A stretch of 62,009 bases of DNA from assembly GCA_002835545.1 (NCBI GenBank), contig PIZK01000022.1:82053-144061 (forward strand), in the 5' to 3' direction. The notes beneath the pieces were generated by a model that saw nothing but the letters and a program-made list of their open reading frames with translations, was not told the DNA's origin and searched no databases. A program made the translations under genes and the position numbers. Below are positions 17,407-27,906 of this stretch, piece by piece (the first letter of the stretch is position 1; each line of letters starts with the position of its first letter). Origin of the DNA: Alteromonadales bacterium alter-6D02 (GTDB taxonomy: Bacteria > Pseudomonadota > Gammaproteobacteria > Enterobacterales > Psychrobiaceae).

Positions 17407-18511
17407 ACCAAAAGTTTGTTTTTTTATGCCATCGTTAGATGGCGGTGGTGCTGAAAAGGTGACAATAAACATCTTTAATGAGCTCAATTTACGTGGTATA
17501 GATGTGGAGCTCGTCGTTCTAAATGATGAGGGCCCTCTAAAAGAATTTATCCAATTTAAAGAACGGATGAAAGTCATACCTGCCAAATCACTTATTTGGG
17601 GCTTTTTTGATATTGCGAAGTTCTTTAAGAAAGATAAATATTTAATCTTTTCTATTATGACACAGCCTTCACTCTTGATGTTGTTAATTAAAGTATTGTT
17701 TTTAAAGCAGAGCCAGATTGTTGTAGTCGAACACAGCAGCTTTCTAAATTGGAAAGCAATATATGGTGAGACTAAATTTAATATTTATAAATTTCTAATA
17801 AAAAAACTTTACCCAAGATCGTCAAGCATTATTACAGTATCAAATAAAATGATTTCTGACTTTACTTCTATAATTGGAAGCAATTCCGTTGAAATTAACT
17901 GTATATATAACCCAATTGATCTAGAGGGAATTCGAAGATTAGCGAAAGTGCCTATCCCAAGTAAATTTCCCGACAACAAGAAAGAAAAAAAATTAGTATT
18001 TGTTGGTCGTTTATCGAAGGAGAAGAATTTAGGCTTTTTAATTGAAACAATTGCTACTATTCCTAGCTCATATTCATTGTGCTTAGATATAATAGGAACG
18101 GGTTCTGAAGAAGCATTTTTAAAAGATAAAGTAAAACAATTGCAGATAGAGAATACAGTCCGCTTTTTAGGCTTTCAATCGAATCCGTACCAGTACTTAA
18201 AAGATGCCGACGCCCTTGTTCTCACTTCGAAAGTAGAAGGATTTCCGAGTGTTTTAATTGAAGCAATGGCTTTAGGTATTCCTCTTATTTCAACAGATTG
18301 CCATACGGGCCCATCTGAAATCATTATTGACGATTCACTAGGAGAGTTAGTTGTTGTTAATGATAAAGAAGCCCTTAGTAAAGCAATCGTCAAAGTACTC
18401 TTTGAGCGTTCGTACTCTTCGAACGCGATAAGGCACAGCGCTAATAGGTTTTTAATAGATAAAAGTATTGAAGATTATATTTGTTTAATAAATAGGCATA
18501 TTAAAAAATAA
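17396..18511 (+). CDS. Glycosyltransferase family 4
   Basis: A GT-B fold enzyme of 371 residues. The acceptor-side loop is MPSLDGGGAEKVTINIF (about 10-26). The donor domain has VFVGRLSKEKNLGFLIE and the EX7E region SKVEGFPSVLIEAMALGIP (about 279-297). The following STDCHTGPSEII resembles N-acetylgalactosamine or GlcNAc transferases of the GT4 family (PglA/PglH-like group), but donor choice is uncertain. It starts inside the preceding gene and its stop overlaps the next start (TAATG). Confidence 0.9.
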   Translation: MKFEPKVCFFMPSLDGGGAEKVTINIFNELNLRGIDVELVVLNDEGPLKEFIQFKERMKVIPAKSLIWGFFDIAKFFKKDKYLIFSIMTQPSLLMLLIKVLFLKQSQIVVVEHSSFLNWKAIYGETKFNIYKFLIKKLYPRSSSIITVSNKMISDFTSIIGSNSVEINCIYNPIDLEGIRRLAKVPIPSKFPDNKKEKKLVFVGRLSKEKNLGFLIETIATIPSSYSLCLDIIGTGSEEAFLKDKVKQLQIENTVRFLGFQSNPYQYLKDADALVLTSKVEGFPSVLIEAMALGIPLISTDCHTGPSEIIIDDSLGELVVVNDKEALSKAIVKVLFERSYSSNAIRHSANRFLIDKSIEDYICLINRHIKK

Positions 18512-19578
18512 TGAAGACAGTTTTACACTTTATCCACTCCCTTGATATTGGCGGTGGCTCAATGCATGTTGATAAGTTGACTAGCGATTTATGCCATGAT
18601 TATAGACATATTGTTTTAGGGTGTTCTGGTAGTTATGAGAAGCATTTAAGAGATAAATTAGGAAACGACCTATATTGTGGTGATTGGCTGACAACGCCGT
18701 TTATTCTTTTAAAGTTGATTTTGACAAAAAAGCTGGATGTTATCCATTTCCATGGAAGAATGGCTGGGGTTATAGGTAGGTTGATGTCTTCATTCTCTAG
18801 TGTGAAGAAAGTCTATACGATACACGGTTTTAGTTTTGAAAGTGATGGCACCTTTAAAAAAATGCTATTTATTTTGTTTGAGCGCTTACTCGCATATTCG
18901 ACAGATACAATTATCTTTGTATCTAGAGATGAGAGGAAATTATTTCATAAAGTGGTGTCTAGCAAGCATATAAAAAAAGAAAGAATTGTTTTTAATTATC
19001 TCAACAGCGAACACAATATTGGAAGTATAAAGAGAGACATTACAGCGCGAGATACTATTAAGGCAATCTATGTAGGAAGAATGTCTAAAGAGAAAGGTGT
19101 TGATATATTATTACAAGCGATTAAGAACGTTAACTGCCCAAATTTATCATTAGATTTAATCGGTGAGGGGCCTTATTTGGAGGAGTTTAAACGGCTATCT
19201 CGTGAGCTAGAGCTTGACCAGTGCATATTTCATGGTGCTGTTGCAAATGCAAGTCAACTACTTTCTGATTATGATTTTTTATTTATCCCATCTAGATATG
19301 AGGGAATGCCTTATATTATGATTGAAGGGGTAACCGTCGGTATTCCAATTGTATGTACTCCAGCGAGAGGGATAAAAGAGTTTTTAAATCGAGACAATAG
19401 TTATATTGCAGATGAGCTATCGGTCGCTTCATTAACATCAGCGACAAAAGTAATTACTAAAGACTTTAGAGAAAACCCTAAAGCTATAGCCTCAAAGTTA
19501 CTGAGTTCTTCAAAACTGCTTTCGTGTGAGTTCAATAAAGATGCGCAACTAAAAAAGTTGAAAGATATTTATAACTAA
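18511..19578 (+). CDS. Glycosyltransferase family 4
   Basis: A 355-residue GT-B enzyme. The N-terminal glycine loop is HSLDIGGGSMHVDKLT; an acceptor region IHFHGRMAGVIGRL is typical of WcaI/capsular GT4 enzymes. The donor domain has YVGRMSKEKGVDILLQA and SRYEGMPYIMIEGVTVGIP (EX7E). The stop and start overlap with both neighbours (TAATG), so it is part of a tightly packed operon. Specificity is unknown. Confidence 0.9.
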   Translation: MKTVLHFIHSLDIGGGSMHVDKLTSDLCHDYRHIVLGCSGSYEKHLRDKLGNDLYCGDWLTTPFILLKLILTKKLDVIHFHGRMAGVIGRLMSSFSSVKKVYTIHGFSFESDGTFKKMLFILFERLLAYSTDTIIFVSRDERKLFHKVVSSKHIKKERIVFNYLNSEHNIGSIKRDITARDTIKAIYVGRMSKEKGVDILLQAIKNVNCPNLSLDLIGEGPYLEEFKRLSRELELDQCIFHGAVANASQLLSDYDFLFIPSRYEGMPYIMIEGVTVGIPIVCTPARGIKEFLNRDNSYIADELSVASLTSATKVITKDFRENPKAIASKLLSSSKLLSCEFNKDAQLKKLKDIYN

Positions 19579-20765
19579 TGCATTGGTTTTTAGTTTTTCC
19601 TAAGTTAAGCATTGGCGGTCAATCGGGGATATTGATCGGCGAATTATTCTTAGTTCTTATATTGGCGAGATCCATTCTTTTTCAAACATATAAACTTAGA
19701 ATGAATGTTGAGATCAAGCTTATTGCCTGTTTAGCGTTCTACTATTTTGTGTTGTCTAACTTTAGTTTTTATACAGAAGGTATTGTATTAGGAGGAATAA
19801 TATACTTTTGTAAAATTTTTCTTATTATTCTAGGGTATGGCTTGATAACACCTATTTCTAATCAGCCCTACGATAATTTGAATAAGTTTATTATTAAACC
19901 GTATTTTATACTTTGTTCTATATCGCTTGTTATTTTCATTGCTTATAAAATAATTTTGAATCCAAGTGTCGGTGAGATACTGTGGGGCTACTCGTTAGGC
20001 GCTCGGCTAATTCCTATGTTTGGCTTAGGGTTAGATGTCATTAATTTTTCTCTAGCTCCTATAGGTGGAGGCTCAGGTAACTTACTTGGCTCTTTTTCAT
20101 TAATAACATTAATTGTTATCTGTAATGCCAAATCAATTGATAAAAGGTATTTACTAATAGGGGCAATTTTTTTGTTTGTTTTCCTTGCTCTATCAAGAAG
20201 CTCCTTAATAACACTTACTTTATACATGGTCTACTTTTTTTTGTTCAAGAAGAGAAAGATCATAACACTATTATTAATTTCAACCCTTGTTGTTACTGTT
20301 CTGGCGATGTTTGGAGAGCAAATTAGTTTAGTTAACCGTTTAACTGACACCGTCACTAGCAAAGGTCTTGATGCCTCTTCCATGGGCCGGGTAATTAACT
20401 ATATCGATGGGTTTAAAGCTTGGGCTGCGAGTCCATGGAGTGTCATTTGGGGTATTGGTAGTGATGAATCATTATTGCTTGAAAAAGTGCATGCACCATT
20501 AATAGAATCGTTTTACCTTGGTCTCCTATATTCAGGTGGCTTGATCAGTATACTGTTTATTTTTCTTTTTATGACCTTAATATTCTGCAAGCGGAATAAT
20601 AATATTTATTATCGATATTTATTTGAATATATAGTGTTTCAATCAATTATTCAGTGGACATTAGCTGGTGGTGATTTTTGGGGACCTGTAAATATGTATA
20701 TACTTATTGTATTTTTAGCGCTTGGCCAACAACAAAAACTACGTAAAAAGTGCCAAGGTATTTAG
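19578..20765 (+). CDS. wzy: Wzy-type O-antigen polymerase (unit 1)
   Basis: A 395-residue protein with about 10-11 hydrophobic helices and a large polar loop in the C-terminal half (DTVTSKGLDASSMGRVINYIDGF; about 259-330). The loop holds the Arg- and His-containing stretch usual for O-antigen polymerases (WGIGSDESLLLEKVHAP). It lacks motifs of other transporters. Location among GT genes with wzx and wzz supports polymerisation of lipid-linked repeat units at the periplasmic face. The primary sequence is poorly conserved, so this rests on topology and context. Confidence 0.82.
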   Translation: MHWFLVFPKLSIGGQSGILIGELFLVLILARSILFQTYKLRMNVEIKLIACLAFYYFVLSNFSFYTEGIVLGGIIYFCKIFLIILGYGLITPISNQPYDNLNKFIIKPYFILCSISLVIFIAYKIILNPSVGEILWGYSLGARLIPMFGLGLDVINFSLAPIGGGSGNLLGSFSLITLIVICNAKSIDKRYLLIGAIFLFVFLALSRSSLITLTLYMVYFFLFKKRKIITLLLISTLVVTVLAMFGEQISLVNRLTDTVTSKGLDASSMGRVINYIDGFKAWAASPWSVIWGIGSDESLLLEKVHAPLIESFYLGLLYSGGLISILFIFLFMTLIFCKRNNNIYYRYLFEYIVFQSIIQWTLAGGDFWGPVNMYILIVFLALGQQQKLRKKCQGI

Positions 20766-20775
20766 AGGGAAAATT

Positions 20776-21891
20776 TTGAAAGTATTACAAGTTGGAAAAT
20801 TTTATCATCCTGTTTCTGGTGGTGTTGAGTCTGTAACCTTTGATATTACTGAACTGCTTAACCAAAAGGACATAGTGTGTGATGTGCTTTGTACCGACGA
20901 TGGAAATAACACGCGAACAGATATAATAAATGGCTATAAAGTCTTTAGGGCTGGGGCATGCTTTCATGTGCAGTCTACGTCTCTTTCCATTGACTATATA
21001 AAACTTTTGCGTCAGCACATTTTAAATTACGATATCCTTCATGTTCACTTACCTAACCCGTTAGCAACAATTGCTTTACTTTTTGCAAAGCTTGAAGGGA
21101 AAAAGATAGTGCTACATTGGCATAGTGATATAATAAAACAAAAAAAATTGCTTACTCTTTACAAGCCGTTTGAAACGTGGATGCTAAAAAGAGCGGACGC
21201 GATTATTGGCACTAGCCCAGTCTATGTAGATTGCTCAGAAGCGTTATCTCCTGTTAGAGCCAAGTGTGTCGACATCCCTATAGGAATTGATGATGGTTTA
21301 CTAGAAGCTGATTTAACTAAAGTTCAAGAAATAAAGCATCGGTATTCGGAAAAAAAGATTATCTTCTCTCTAGGCCGTTTGGTGTATTACAAGGGGTTTG
21401 AGTATCTCATTTCTGCAGCGAAAGAGCTTTCTGATGAATACGTCATAGTTATTGGAGGAACTGGGCCATTAGAAGCAAAGTTAAAACAACAGATCATCTC
21501 TTTAGGTTTACAAGAGCGAGTTTATTTGACTGGTCGAATCGAGAATGAAGATTTAGGAAGTTATTTTGAGGCTTGCTCATTATTTTGTTTACCGTCAATA
21601 ATGAAATCAGAAGCGTTTGGTGTTGTACAACTAGAAGCTATGAGTTTTTCTAAACCCATTATTGCGACCAATATTGAAGGTTCTGGTACAAGTTGGGTAA
21701 ACGAACAAGGGACAAGTGGCTTAAACGTTCGTGTAAAGGATCCCCAAGCATTGGCACAAGCAATTGAAAATGTTCTTGGTGACGATGAGCAGTATGAATT
21801 TTTCTGTAGGCAGGCACGAGAACGATTTGAGCAATCATTCAGAAGAGAAACAATGGTTGATAAAATAATTTCGTTATATGGAAAAATATGA
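20776..21891 (+). CDS. Glycosyltransferase family 4
   Basis: A GT-B enzyme. LKVLQVGKFYHPVSGGVESV is the N-terminal motif, and the donor domain shows SLGRLVYYKGFEYLIS and SEAFGVVQLEAMSFSKP (EX7E). I choose TTG at 20776 (371 residues): AGAGGGA lies 5 nt upstream, the family N-terminus starts here, and it leaves a 10-nt gap after wzy. A longer frame reaches back to 20722 inside wzy but adds only unconserved residues. It is the last glycosyltransferase of unit 1 before a 388-bp gap. Confidence 0.88.
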   Translation: MKVLQVGKFYHPVSGGVESVTFDITELLNQKDIVCDVLCTDDGNNTRTDIINGYKVFRAGACFHVQSTSLSIDYIKLLRQHILNYDILHVHLPNPLATIALLFAKLEGKKIVLHWHSDIIKQKKLLTLYKPFETWMLKRADAIIGTSPVYVDCSEALSPVRAKCVDIPIGIDDGLLEADLTKVQEIKHRYSEKKIIFSLGRLVYYKGFEYLISAAKELSDEYVIVIGGTGPLEAKLKQQIISLGLQERVYLTGRIENEDLGSYFEACSLFCLPSIMKSEAFGVVQLEAMSFSKPIIATNIEGSGTSWVNEQGTSGLNVRVKDPQALAQAIENVLGDDEQYEFFCRQARERFEQSFRRETMVDKIISLYGKI

Positions 21892-22279
21892 CAATTATGA
21901 AGTTGTTATCTGCTCTTAATAAGTATAAAAAACGTGCTCTATATAGATAACAAAAAGCGGCGTCTTTCTTAAGTAATGTTATTTGAGCGACAGTGTGCCA
22001 TTACGCCACCTTGAAATGAGAAAACGACATACGAGATGAGGACTTAAATAACTTTAGCTTAATTAGAAAGTTAATTAATGGTGAGATAAATTATTGCACT
22101 TGGTATTTTCTCTGTTGGAAGCTCTAAGGAGTATCATTTAATAACTAGAGTTTCACTTGGGGTGAGGCTTGGATGGGAATAGGTCGAACGAGAGCTAGGA
22201 AATGTAATGAATAAGCTATTTTATAGCACTTTTATAATACTGTATTATGATACTTCAAAAGAAATGTAGGAAGTCAGGA
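21892..22279 (+). other. Gene-free gap before the GDP-sugar genes
   Basis: 388 bases with no supported gene. A 15-bp perfect palindrome ATAATACTGTATTAT (22234-22248) overlaps a perfect -10 hexamer TATAAT (22233-22238) about 40 nt before gmd, but I find no matching -35. It may be an operator or a weak internal promoter for gmd-fcl-gmm-manC-manB. Confidence 0.4.
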
Positions 22280-23401
22280 ATGTCAAAAAAGATAGCCTTA
22301 ATAACAGGCGTTACAGGTCAAGATGGATCTTATTTAGCAGAGTTTCTGCTAGAAAAAGGGTATGAAGTTCACGGTATTAAACGGCGTGCCTCAAGTTTTA
22401 ATACTGAGCGTATTGATCATATTTATCAAGATAGCCATGAAGAAAATCCAAGTTTTTTCCTGCATTATGGTGATTTAACGGATACGTCGAACTTAACTCG
22501 TATCCTAAAAGAAGTTCAGCCTGACGAAGTCTATAACCTAGGTGCGCAAAGCCATGTTGCAGTGTCGTTTGAAGCGCCAGAATATACTGCCGATGTAGAT
22601 GCGATTGGTACTCTTCGTTTACTTGAAGCAATTCGCTTTTTGGGCCTTGAGAAAAAGACAAAATTCTATCAGGCATCGACTTCAGAGCTTTATGGTGAAG
22701 TACAAGAAATCCCGCAAAAAGAGACTACGCCTTTTCACCCGCGTTCACCTTATGCTGTTGCTAAAATGTATGCTTACTGGATCGCTGTAAACTACCGTGA
22801 ATCTTACGGTATGTACGCGTGTAACGGTATCTTGTTTAATCACGAATCACCGCGCCGTGGTGAAACCTTTGTAACACGTAAGATTACCCGTGCTTTAGCA
22901 AATATTTCGCAAGGGTTAGAGAAGTGCTTATACCTTGGTAATATGGATGCATTACGTGACTGGGGTCATGCAAAAGACTACGTACGCATGCAGTGGATGA
23001 TGTTGCAACAAGATGTAGCCGAAGACTTTGTTATTGCAACAGGTAAACAAATTTCAGTACGTGAATTTGTTAAGCTTTCAGCGAAAGAGCTTGGTGTAAC
23101 ACTTGAGTTTAGTGGTGTTGGTATCGATGAAATTGCAACCGTTGTAGCAATTGAAGGCGACAATGCACAGGCGCTTAACGTAGGTGATGTCATTGTACGT
23201 GTCGACCCTCGTTACTTCCGCCCAGCAGAAGTTGAAACACTTCTTGGTGACCCAACAAAAGCAAAAGAAAAGTTGGGTTGGGTACCGGAAATTACCGTAG
23301 AAGAAATGTGTGCTGAAATGGTGCAGAATGATTTAGCAAAAGCAAAACAGCACGCGATTTTGAAAGAGCACGGTTACGACGTAAGTGTTTCTGTAGAGTA
23401 A
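22280..23401 (+). CDS. gmd: GDP-mannose 4,6-dehydratase
   Basis: Converts GDP-D-mannose to GDP-4-keto-6-deoxymannose, the first step to GDP-L-fucose. An extended SDR with the Rossmann motif [19 protein letters not shown] (about 9-27), the [20 protein letters not shown] region, and the catalytic [12 protein letters not shown] (Tyr-xxx-Lys). Start ATG 22280, with AGGAAG 6 nt upstream, gives 373 residues, the same as E. coli Gmd; an 11-residue upstream extension is not conserved. Base use looks less AT-biased than in the glycosyltransferases. A terminator-like hairpin follows. Confidence 0.96.
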   Translation: MSKKIALITGVTGQDGSYLAEFLLEKGYEVHGIKRRASSFNTERIDHIYQDSHEENPSFFLHYGDLTDTSNLTRILKEVQPDEVYNLGAQSHVAVSFEAPEYTADVDAIGTLRLLEAIRFLGLEKKTKFYQASTSELYGEVQEIPQKETTPFHPRSPYAVAKMYAYWIAVNYRESYGMYACNGILFNHESPRRGETFVTRKITRALANISQGLEKCLYLGNMDALRDWGHAKDYVRMQWMMLQQDVAEDFVIATGKQISVREFVKLSAKELGVTLEFSGVGIDEIATVVAIEGDNAQALNVGDVIVRVDPRYFRPAEVETLLGDPTKAKEKLGWVPEITVEEMCAEMVQNDLAKAKQHAILKEHGYDVSVSVE

Positions 23402-23424
23402 TCAAATAAAGACATTAGCATAGT

Positions 23425-23459
23425 AGCGTTCAAGTTTATTGCTTGAGCGCTATTTTTTT
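23425..23459 (+). terminator. Intrinsic terminator between gmd and fcl
   Basis: A 10-bp stem (23425-23434 with 23442-23451, one G-T pair) with a 7-nt loop, followed by seven T residues. It lies inside what should be one operon, so it would cut fcl and the manC/manB genes off unless read through, for example by RfaH-modified polymerase. Confidence 0.75.
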
Positions 23460-23476
23460 GATAATAGGATATTAAA

Positions 23477-24436
23477 ATGAAACGCGTATTTGTTGCTGGC
23501 CATCGTGGAATGGTTGGTTCGGCTATTGTTCGTCAATTAGCACAACAAGGTGATGTAACCGTTATTACTCGTACACGTAGTGAACTTAATCTACTTGATA
23601 CAAACGCCGTTAAATGTTTTTTTGAAACTGAAAATATTGATCAAGTTTATTTAGCTGCCGCTAAAGTGGGTGGTATTGTTGCCAATAACACTTACCCTGC
23701 AGAGTTTATTTTTGAGAACTTAACCATTCAAAACAATATTATTCATAGTGCACATCTAGCTGGCGTGAATGATTTATTGTTTTTAGGTTCTAGCTGTATT
23801 TACCCTAAATTTGCTGAACAACCGATGACCGAATCAGCGTTGTTAACGGGTATCTTAGAGCCAACTAACGAGCCCTATGCAATTGCAAAAATTGCAGGCA
23901 TTAAAATGTGCGAGTCATACAATCGTCAGTATGGCCGTAACTATCGTTCAGTGATGCCAACGAACCTTTACGGTGAAAATGACAACTTCCATCCAGAAAA
24001 TTCCCATGTCATTCCAGCCTTGCTACGTCGCTTTCACGAAGCAAAGCTCAATGGCGATGCAGAAGTCATTGCTTGGGGTACGGGTAAACCAATGCGTGAG
24101 TTTTTGCACGTTAATGATATGGCTGCAGCATCCATTCATGTGATGAACTTAGATGATGCGACTTACGAAGACAATACACAGGAAATGTTAAGCCACATTA
24201 ATGTGGGCACAGGCGTTGATTGTACTATTCGTGAATTGGTAGAAACAGTAGCGAAAGTTGTTGGCTTTGAAGGCGACATTACGTTTGATACCACTAAGCC
24301 AGATGGCACCCCTCGTAAATTAATGGATGTGTCGCGTCTTAAATCACTTGGTTGGGAATACAGTATTTCGCTAGAAGACGGTTTACGCACAACTTATCAA
24401 TGGTTTTTAGCTAACCTAGATAACTTTAGAAAATAA
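23477..24436 (+). CDS. fcl: GDP-L-fucose synthase
   Basis: Epimerises and reduces GDP-4-keto-6-deoxymannose to GDP-L-fucose with NADPH. A 319-residue SDR with [16 protein letters not shown] (about 5-20), the family block [32 protein letters not shown] containing the catalytic Ser and Cys, and [17 protein letters not shown] with Tyr-xxx-Lys. Length matches E. coli Fcl/WcaG (321). It is next to gmd, as usual. Confidence 0.96.
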   Translation: MKRVFVAGHRGMVGSAIVRQLAQQGDVTVITRTRSELNLLDTNAVKCFFETENIDQVYLAAAKVGGIVANNTYPAEFIFENLTIQNNIIHSAHLAGVNDLLFLGSSCIYPKFAEQPMTESALLTGILEPTNEPYAIAKIAGIKMCESYNRQYGRNYRSVMPTNLYGENDNFHPENSHVIPALLRRFHEAKLNGDAEVIAWGTGKPMREFLHVNDMAAASIHVMNLDDATYEDNTQEMLSHINVGTGVDCTIRELVETVAKVVGFEGDITFDTTKPDGTPRKLMDVSRLKSLGWEYSISLEDGLRTTYQWFLANLDNFRK

Positions 24437-24439
24437 GTT

Positions 24440-24904
24440 ATGTTTTTAAATAAAGAGACGTTTTCAACTGTAATAAAAAGCACGCCGCTTGTATCAATTG
24501 ACCTTGTAGTAATTAATCAAGAAGGGCAAGCCTTATTGGGGGAACGACTTAATCGCCCGGCAAAAAACTTTTGGTTTGTACCAGGTGGTCGTATACAAAA
24601 AGACGAAGCGTTAGCTGATGCATTTAAGCGCTTAACGCTTGAAGAACTTGGCCAGCAATTTTCAATAGATGAAGCTGAGTTACTAGGGCCATACGATCAT
24701 TTTTATGAAGATAATGTATTTGGTGAAGAGTTTCGTACGCATTATGTCGCAATAGCATACGTGCTTAAACTAACACAGCCACTTGATAAACTGCCTATGG
24801 ATGTACAACATGGTGCATACCAGTGGTTTGATATTGAAACGCTTGCAAGCTCAAATAACGTACATACGCATTCTAAATGGTACTTTGAAGCCCTGAGCAA
24901 ATAA
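24440..24904 (+). CDS. gmm: GDP-mannose mannosyl hydrolase (Nudix)
   Basis: A 154-residue Nudix-fold enzyme that releases mannose from GDP-mannose. The modified Nudix box GGRIQKDEALADAFKRLTLE (about 50-69) is the Gmm type, lacking the usual REUXEE glutamate pattern. LGPYDHFYEDN follows. The place between fcl and manC is the same as in colanic acid clusters (gmd-fcl-gmm-manC-manB order), which supports the call. It may tune the GDP-mannose/GDP-fucose pool. Confidence 0.92.
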   Translation: MFLNKETFSTVIKSTPLVSIDLVVINQEGQALLGERLNRPAKNFWFVPGGRIQKDEALADAFKRLTLEELGQQFSIDEAELLGPYDHFYEDNVFGEEFRTHYVAIAYVLKLTQPLDKLPMDVQHGAYQWFDIETLASSNNVHTHSKWYFEALSK

Positions 24905-24924
24905 GGATTTAAAAAGGAGTTAAT

Positions 24925-26346
24925 ATGATTTTACCAGTAATTATGGCCGGAGGCTCGGGCACTCGATTATGGCCGATGTCACGTGGCAATTACCCGAAGC
25001 AGTTTTTAGCATTGCATGGTGACTTAACCATGCTTCAACAAACAATCTCACGCTTAAACGGTATTGAGCATAAACCCGCAATGCTTATTTGTAACGAAGA
25101 GCATCGCTTTATCGCAGCAGAACAAGTTCGCCAGCTGGATGTTGAACACAGTGGTATTTTTTTAGAGCCAGTAGGGCGTAACACTGCACCAGCAATTGCA
25201 TTGGCTGCATTTAAAGCCGTTGAGCAACGACAAGACTCATTATTACTTGTACTTGCGGCAGACCATGTGATTAACGATGAGGCTTCATTTCAGCAAAGTG
25301 TTGCTAATGCCACAAAACTTGCAAAACAGGGTAAGTTAGTGACCTTTGGTATTGTCGGTGATAAACCTGAAACAGGTTATGGCTATATTAAACGTGGTAC
25401 GCAAATTGATAGTAGTGATGCCTATGTTGTCGATAGCTTTGTAGAAAAGCCAAACCTTGAAACCGCAAAAGAATACATGGCGACCGGTGAATATTACTGG
25501 AACAGCGGTATGTTTATGTTTAAAGCTAGCCGTTATTTAGAAGAACTAAAAGCACATCGTCCTGACATCTATGCTGCTTGTGCAAAAGCAATTGCGGTTC
25601 AAAGTGCAGATATGGACTTTGTGCGTGTTGATAAAGCTGCCTTTGAAGCTTGCCCTGATGAATCAATAGACTACGCTGTAATGGAGAAAACTCAAGATGC
25701 AGTGGTAATCCCTATGGACGCGGGCTGGAACGATGTGGGCGGTTTTTCTGCACTGTGGGAAGTGTCAAATAAGGATGGCAACGGCAATGCTCTTTTTGGT
25801 GACGTAAAAGCGGTTGATACAAAAAACAGCTTGGTATTTGGCGATAAGCAGCTAATTGCTACCGTTGGGGTAGAAGATCTTGTGGTTATTAATACCAAAG
25901 ATGCAATTTTAGTGGCGCATAAAGATAAGTCACAAGAAGTAAAACAGATTGTTAATCAGCTTAAAACCGAAAAGCGTAGTGAAGTAACTTTTCACCGAGA
26001 AGTATACCGACCTTGGGGCAAGTATGACTCAATCGACAATGGTGATCGTTTTCAGGTTAAACGTATTACGGTTAAACCAGGTGCTAAGTTATCGGTACAA
26101 ATGCATCATCACCGTGCAGAACATTGGATTGTGGTATCAGGAACTGCAAAGGTCCAAATTGATGATACCGAGCAGTATGTAACCGAGAATGAGTCCGTTT
26201 ATATTCCAATTACGGCTGTACATGCACTAGAGAATCCTGGAACGGTAGACCTTGAGTTGATCGAGGTACAATCAGGGTCTTATTTAGGAGAAGACGATAT
26301 TGTGCGTTTTGAGGACCGTTATGGCAGAGTGGAAGGTCAAAAATGA
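24925..26346 (+). CDS. manC: Mannose-1-phosphate guanylyltransferase / mannose-6-phosphate isomerase
   Basis: Makes GDP-mannose from mannose-1-phosphate and GTP. The 473 residues hold a nucleotidyltransferase domain ([21 protein letters not shown], about 6-26; [13 protein letters not shown], about 172-184; [10 protein letters not shown]) and a C-terminal cupin (type II mannose-6-phosphate isomerase; [20 protein letters not shown]). A ribosome site AAGGAG precedes the ATG. It overlaps manB by 4 bp. Confidence 0.95.
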   Translation: MILPVIMAGGSGTRLWPMSRGNYPKQFLALHGDLTMLQQTISRLNGIEHKPAMLICNEEHRFIAAEQVRQLDVEHSGIFLEPVGRNTAPAIALAAFKAVEQRQDSLLLVLAADHVINDEASFQQSVANATKLAKQGKLVTFGIVGDKPETGYGYIKRGTQIDSSDAYVVDSFVEKPNLETAKEYMATGEYYWNSGMFMFKASRYLEELKAHRPDIYAACAKAIAVQSADMDFVRVDKAAFEACPDESIDYAVMEKTQDAVVIPMDAGWNDVGGFSALWEVSNKDGNGNALFGDVKAVDTKNSLVFGDKQLIATVGVEDLVVINTKDAILVAHKDKSQEVKQIVNQLKTEKRSEVTFHREVYRPWGKYDSIDNGDRFQVKRITVKPGAKLSVQMHHHRAEHWIVVSGTAKVQIDDTEQYVTENESVYIPITAVHALENPGTVDLELIEVQSGSYLGEDDIVRFEDRYGRVEGQK

Positions 26347-27770
26347 TAAATCCCCTAAATTCGAATCAGGTACTTGCACAAAGTGGTGTGGCGTTTGGCA
26401 CTAGTGGTGCTAGAGGGCTCGTTAGCCAATTTACACCTGATGTATGTGCTGCGTTTACTAATGCTTTTACTCAGGTCATGTCGGCGAATTATCCATTGAC
26501 TCAACTGGCGTTAGCTATTGATAATCGTCCGAGTAGCTATGCTATGGCAATGGCGTGTGCCCAAGCACTTGCTGAGCAAGGAGTCGAAGCGGTGTTTTAT
26601 GGTGTATTACCAACGCCAGCGCTGGCTTATGTCGCTATGGAGCAGAACATTCCTTGTATTATGGTCACTGGGAGCCATATACCCTTTGATCGCAATGGTT
26701 TAAAGTTTTATCGACCTGGTGGTGAAATTACTAAGACCGATGAGCACGCTATTTTAACTGCAGATGTTGATTTTAAGTCATTAGGAGAATTGCCTAGGCT
26801 AGAGAGTCTTGTTGAGGCAGGGAAGCGTTACATCAAACGTTATAGTAGTTTATTCGCTGGTCAATGGTTAGCGGGTAAACGGATTGGTGTTTACGAACAC
26901 TCTAGCTCTGGACGAGATTTATACGCAGATTTGTTTACGGAGCTAGGCGCACAAGTTGTATCTCTTGAACGTAGCGATGAGTTTGTACCTATCGATACTG
27001 AAGCCGTGTCAGAAGAAGACAAAGCTAAAGCTAAAGCATGGTCAAAAGAATACGGGTTGGATGCGATTTTTTCGACGGATGGTGATGGTGACCGCCCATT
27101 AGTGGCTGATGAAAAAGGTGAATGGCTGAGAGGGGACATACTTGGGCTATTATGCGCTAAAGAGTTGAGTATTGATGCGTTAGCTGTTCCTGTCAGTTGT
27201 AATACTGCAATTGAGTTAAGTGATGAGTTTACTTATGTATCAAGAACTCGTATTGGTTCACCTTATGTGATTGCTGAATTTGATAGTTTGGCTAATGAGT
27301 ATAAAAATATAGCTGGCTTTGAAGCCAACGGTGGGTTCTTATTAGGTAGTGATGTTGAGATTAATGGCAACACCTTAGCTGCGCTTCCAACTCGAGATGC
27401 GCTATTACCTGCATTGATGTTGTTATCTCTTGCTAAAGAGAAGACCATATCGGAAATTGTAGAAGCATTACCTCAACGTTTTACTTTCAGTGATCGCATA
27501 AAAGATTTCGAAACAGCACGTAGTCAGGCGATTATCGCAAAAGGGCTTGAAGCGCCTGAGCAATTGTTATTATCGTTAGGTTTTGAGGGTATCTCAATTT
27601 CAAATGTCGATGACACAGATGGCTTACGAATTACTTTAGAGGATAATCGCATAGTTCATTTACGCCCTTCAGGAAACGCTCCAGAATTACGTTGCTATGC
27701 TGAAGCAGACAATACCGACGCTGCTAAGGGGATCGTTGTAAAGGCGCTAGCGAATGTTGTTAACCTCTAA
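26343..27770 (+). CDS. manB: Phosphomannomutase
   Basis: Interconverts mannose-6-phosphate and mannose-1-phosphate for ManC. A 475-residue alpha-D-phosphohexomutase with [13 protein letters not shown] (about 18-30), the phosphoserine loop [15 protein letters not shown] (the serine replaces the usual TASHNP context but is kept), the metal loop [11 protein letters not shown], the sugar loop [11 protein letters not shown] and the phosphate loop [15 protein letters not shown]. The TGSHIP form fits the RfbB-like phosphomannomutase subgroup. Linkage to manC by a 4-bp overlap fixes the likely substrate. Confidence 0.92.
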   Translation: MINPLNSNQVLAQSGVAFGTSGARGLVSQFTPDVCAAFTNAFTQVMSANYPLTQLALAIDNRPSSYAMAMACAQALAEQGVEAVFYGVLPTPALAYVAMEQNIPCIMVTGSHIPFDRNGLKFYRPGGEITKTDEHAILTADVDFKSLGELPRLESLVEAGKRYIKRYSSLFAGQWLAGKRIGVYEHSSSGRDLYADLFTELGAQVVSLERSDEFVPIDTEAVSEEDKAKAKAWSKEYGLDAIFSTDGDGDRPLVADEKGEWLRGDILGLLCAKELSIDALAVPVSCNTAIELSDEFTYVSRTRIGSPYVIAEFDSLANEYKNIAGFEANGGFLLGSDVEINGNTLAALPTRDALLPALMLLSLAKEKTISEIVEALPQRFTFSDRIKDFETARSQAIIAKGLEAPEQLLLSLGFEGISISNVDDTDGLRITLEDNRIVHLRPSGNAPELRCYAEADNTDAAKGIVVKALANVVNL

Positions 27771-27906
27771 ATGACTCATATTGCTCAATGATTCATTGAA
27801 AGGCTCGACAACAAGAGCCTTGAACCCCCTTTAGCTGTAAAATAATGTATTAGAGAGGGAAACTCTCTAAGCTTTATCAAAAAAGTAATAGTAAGAGTCT
27901 AATAAC

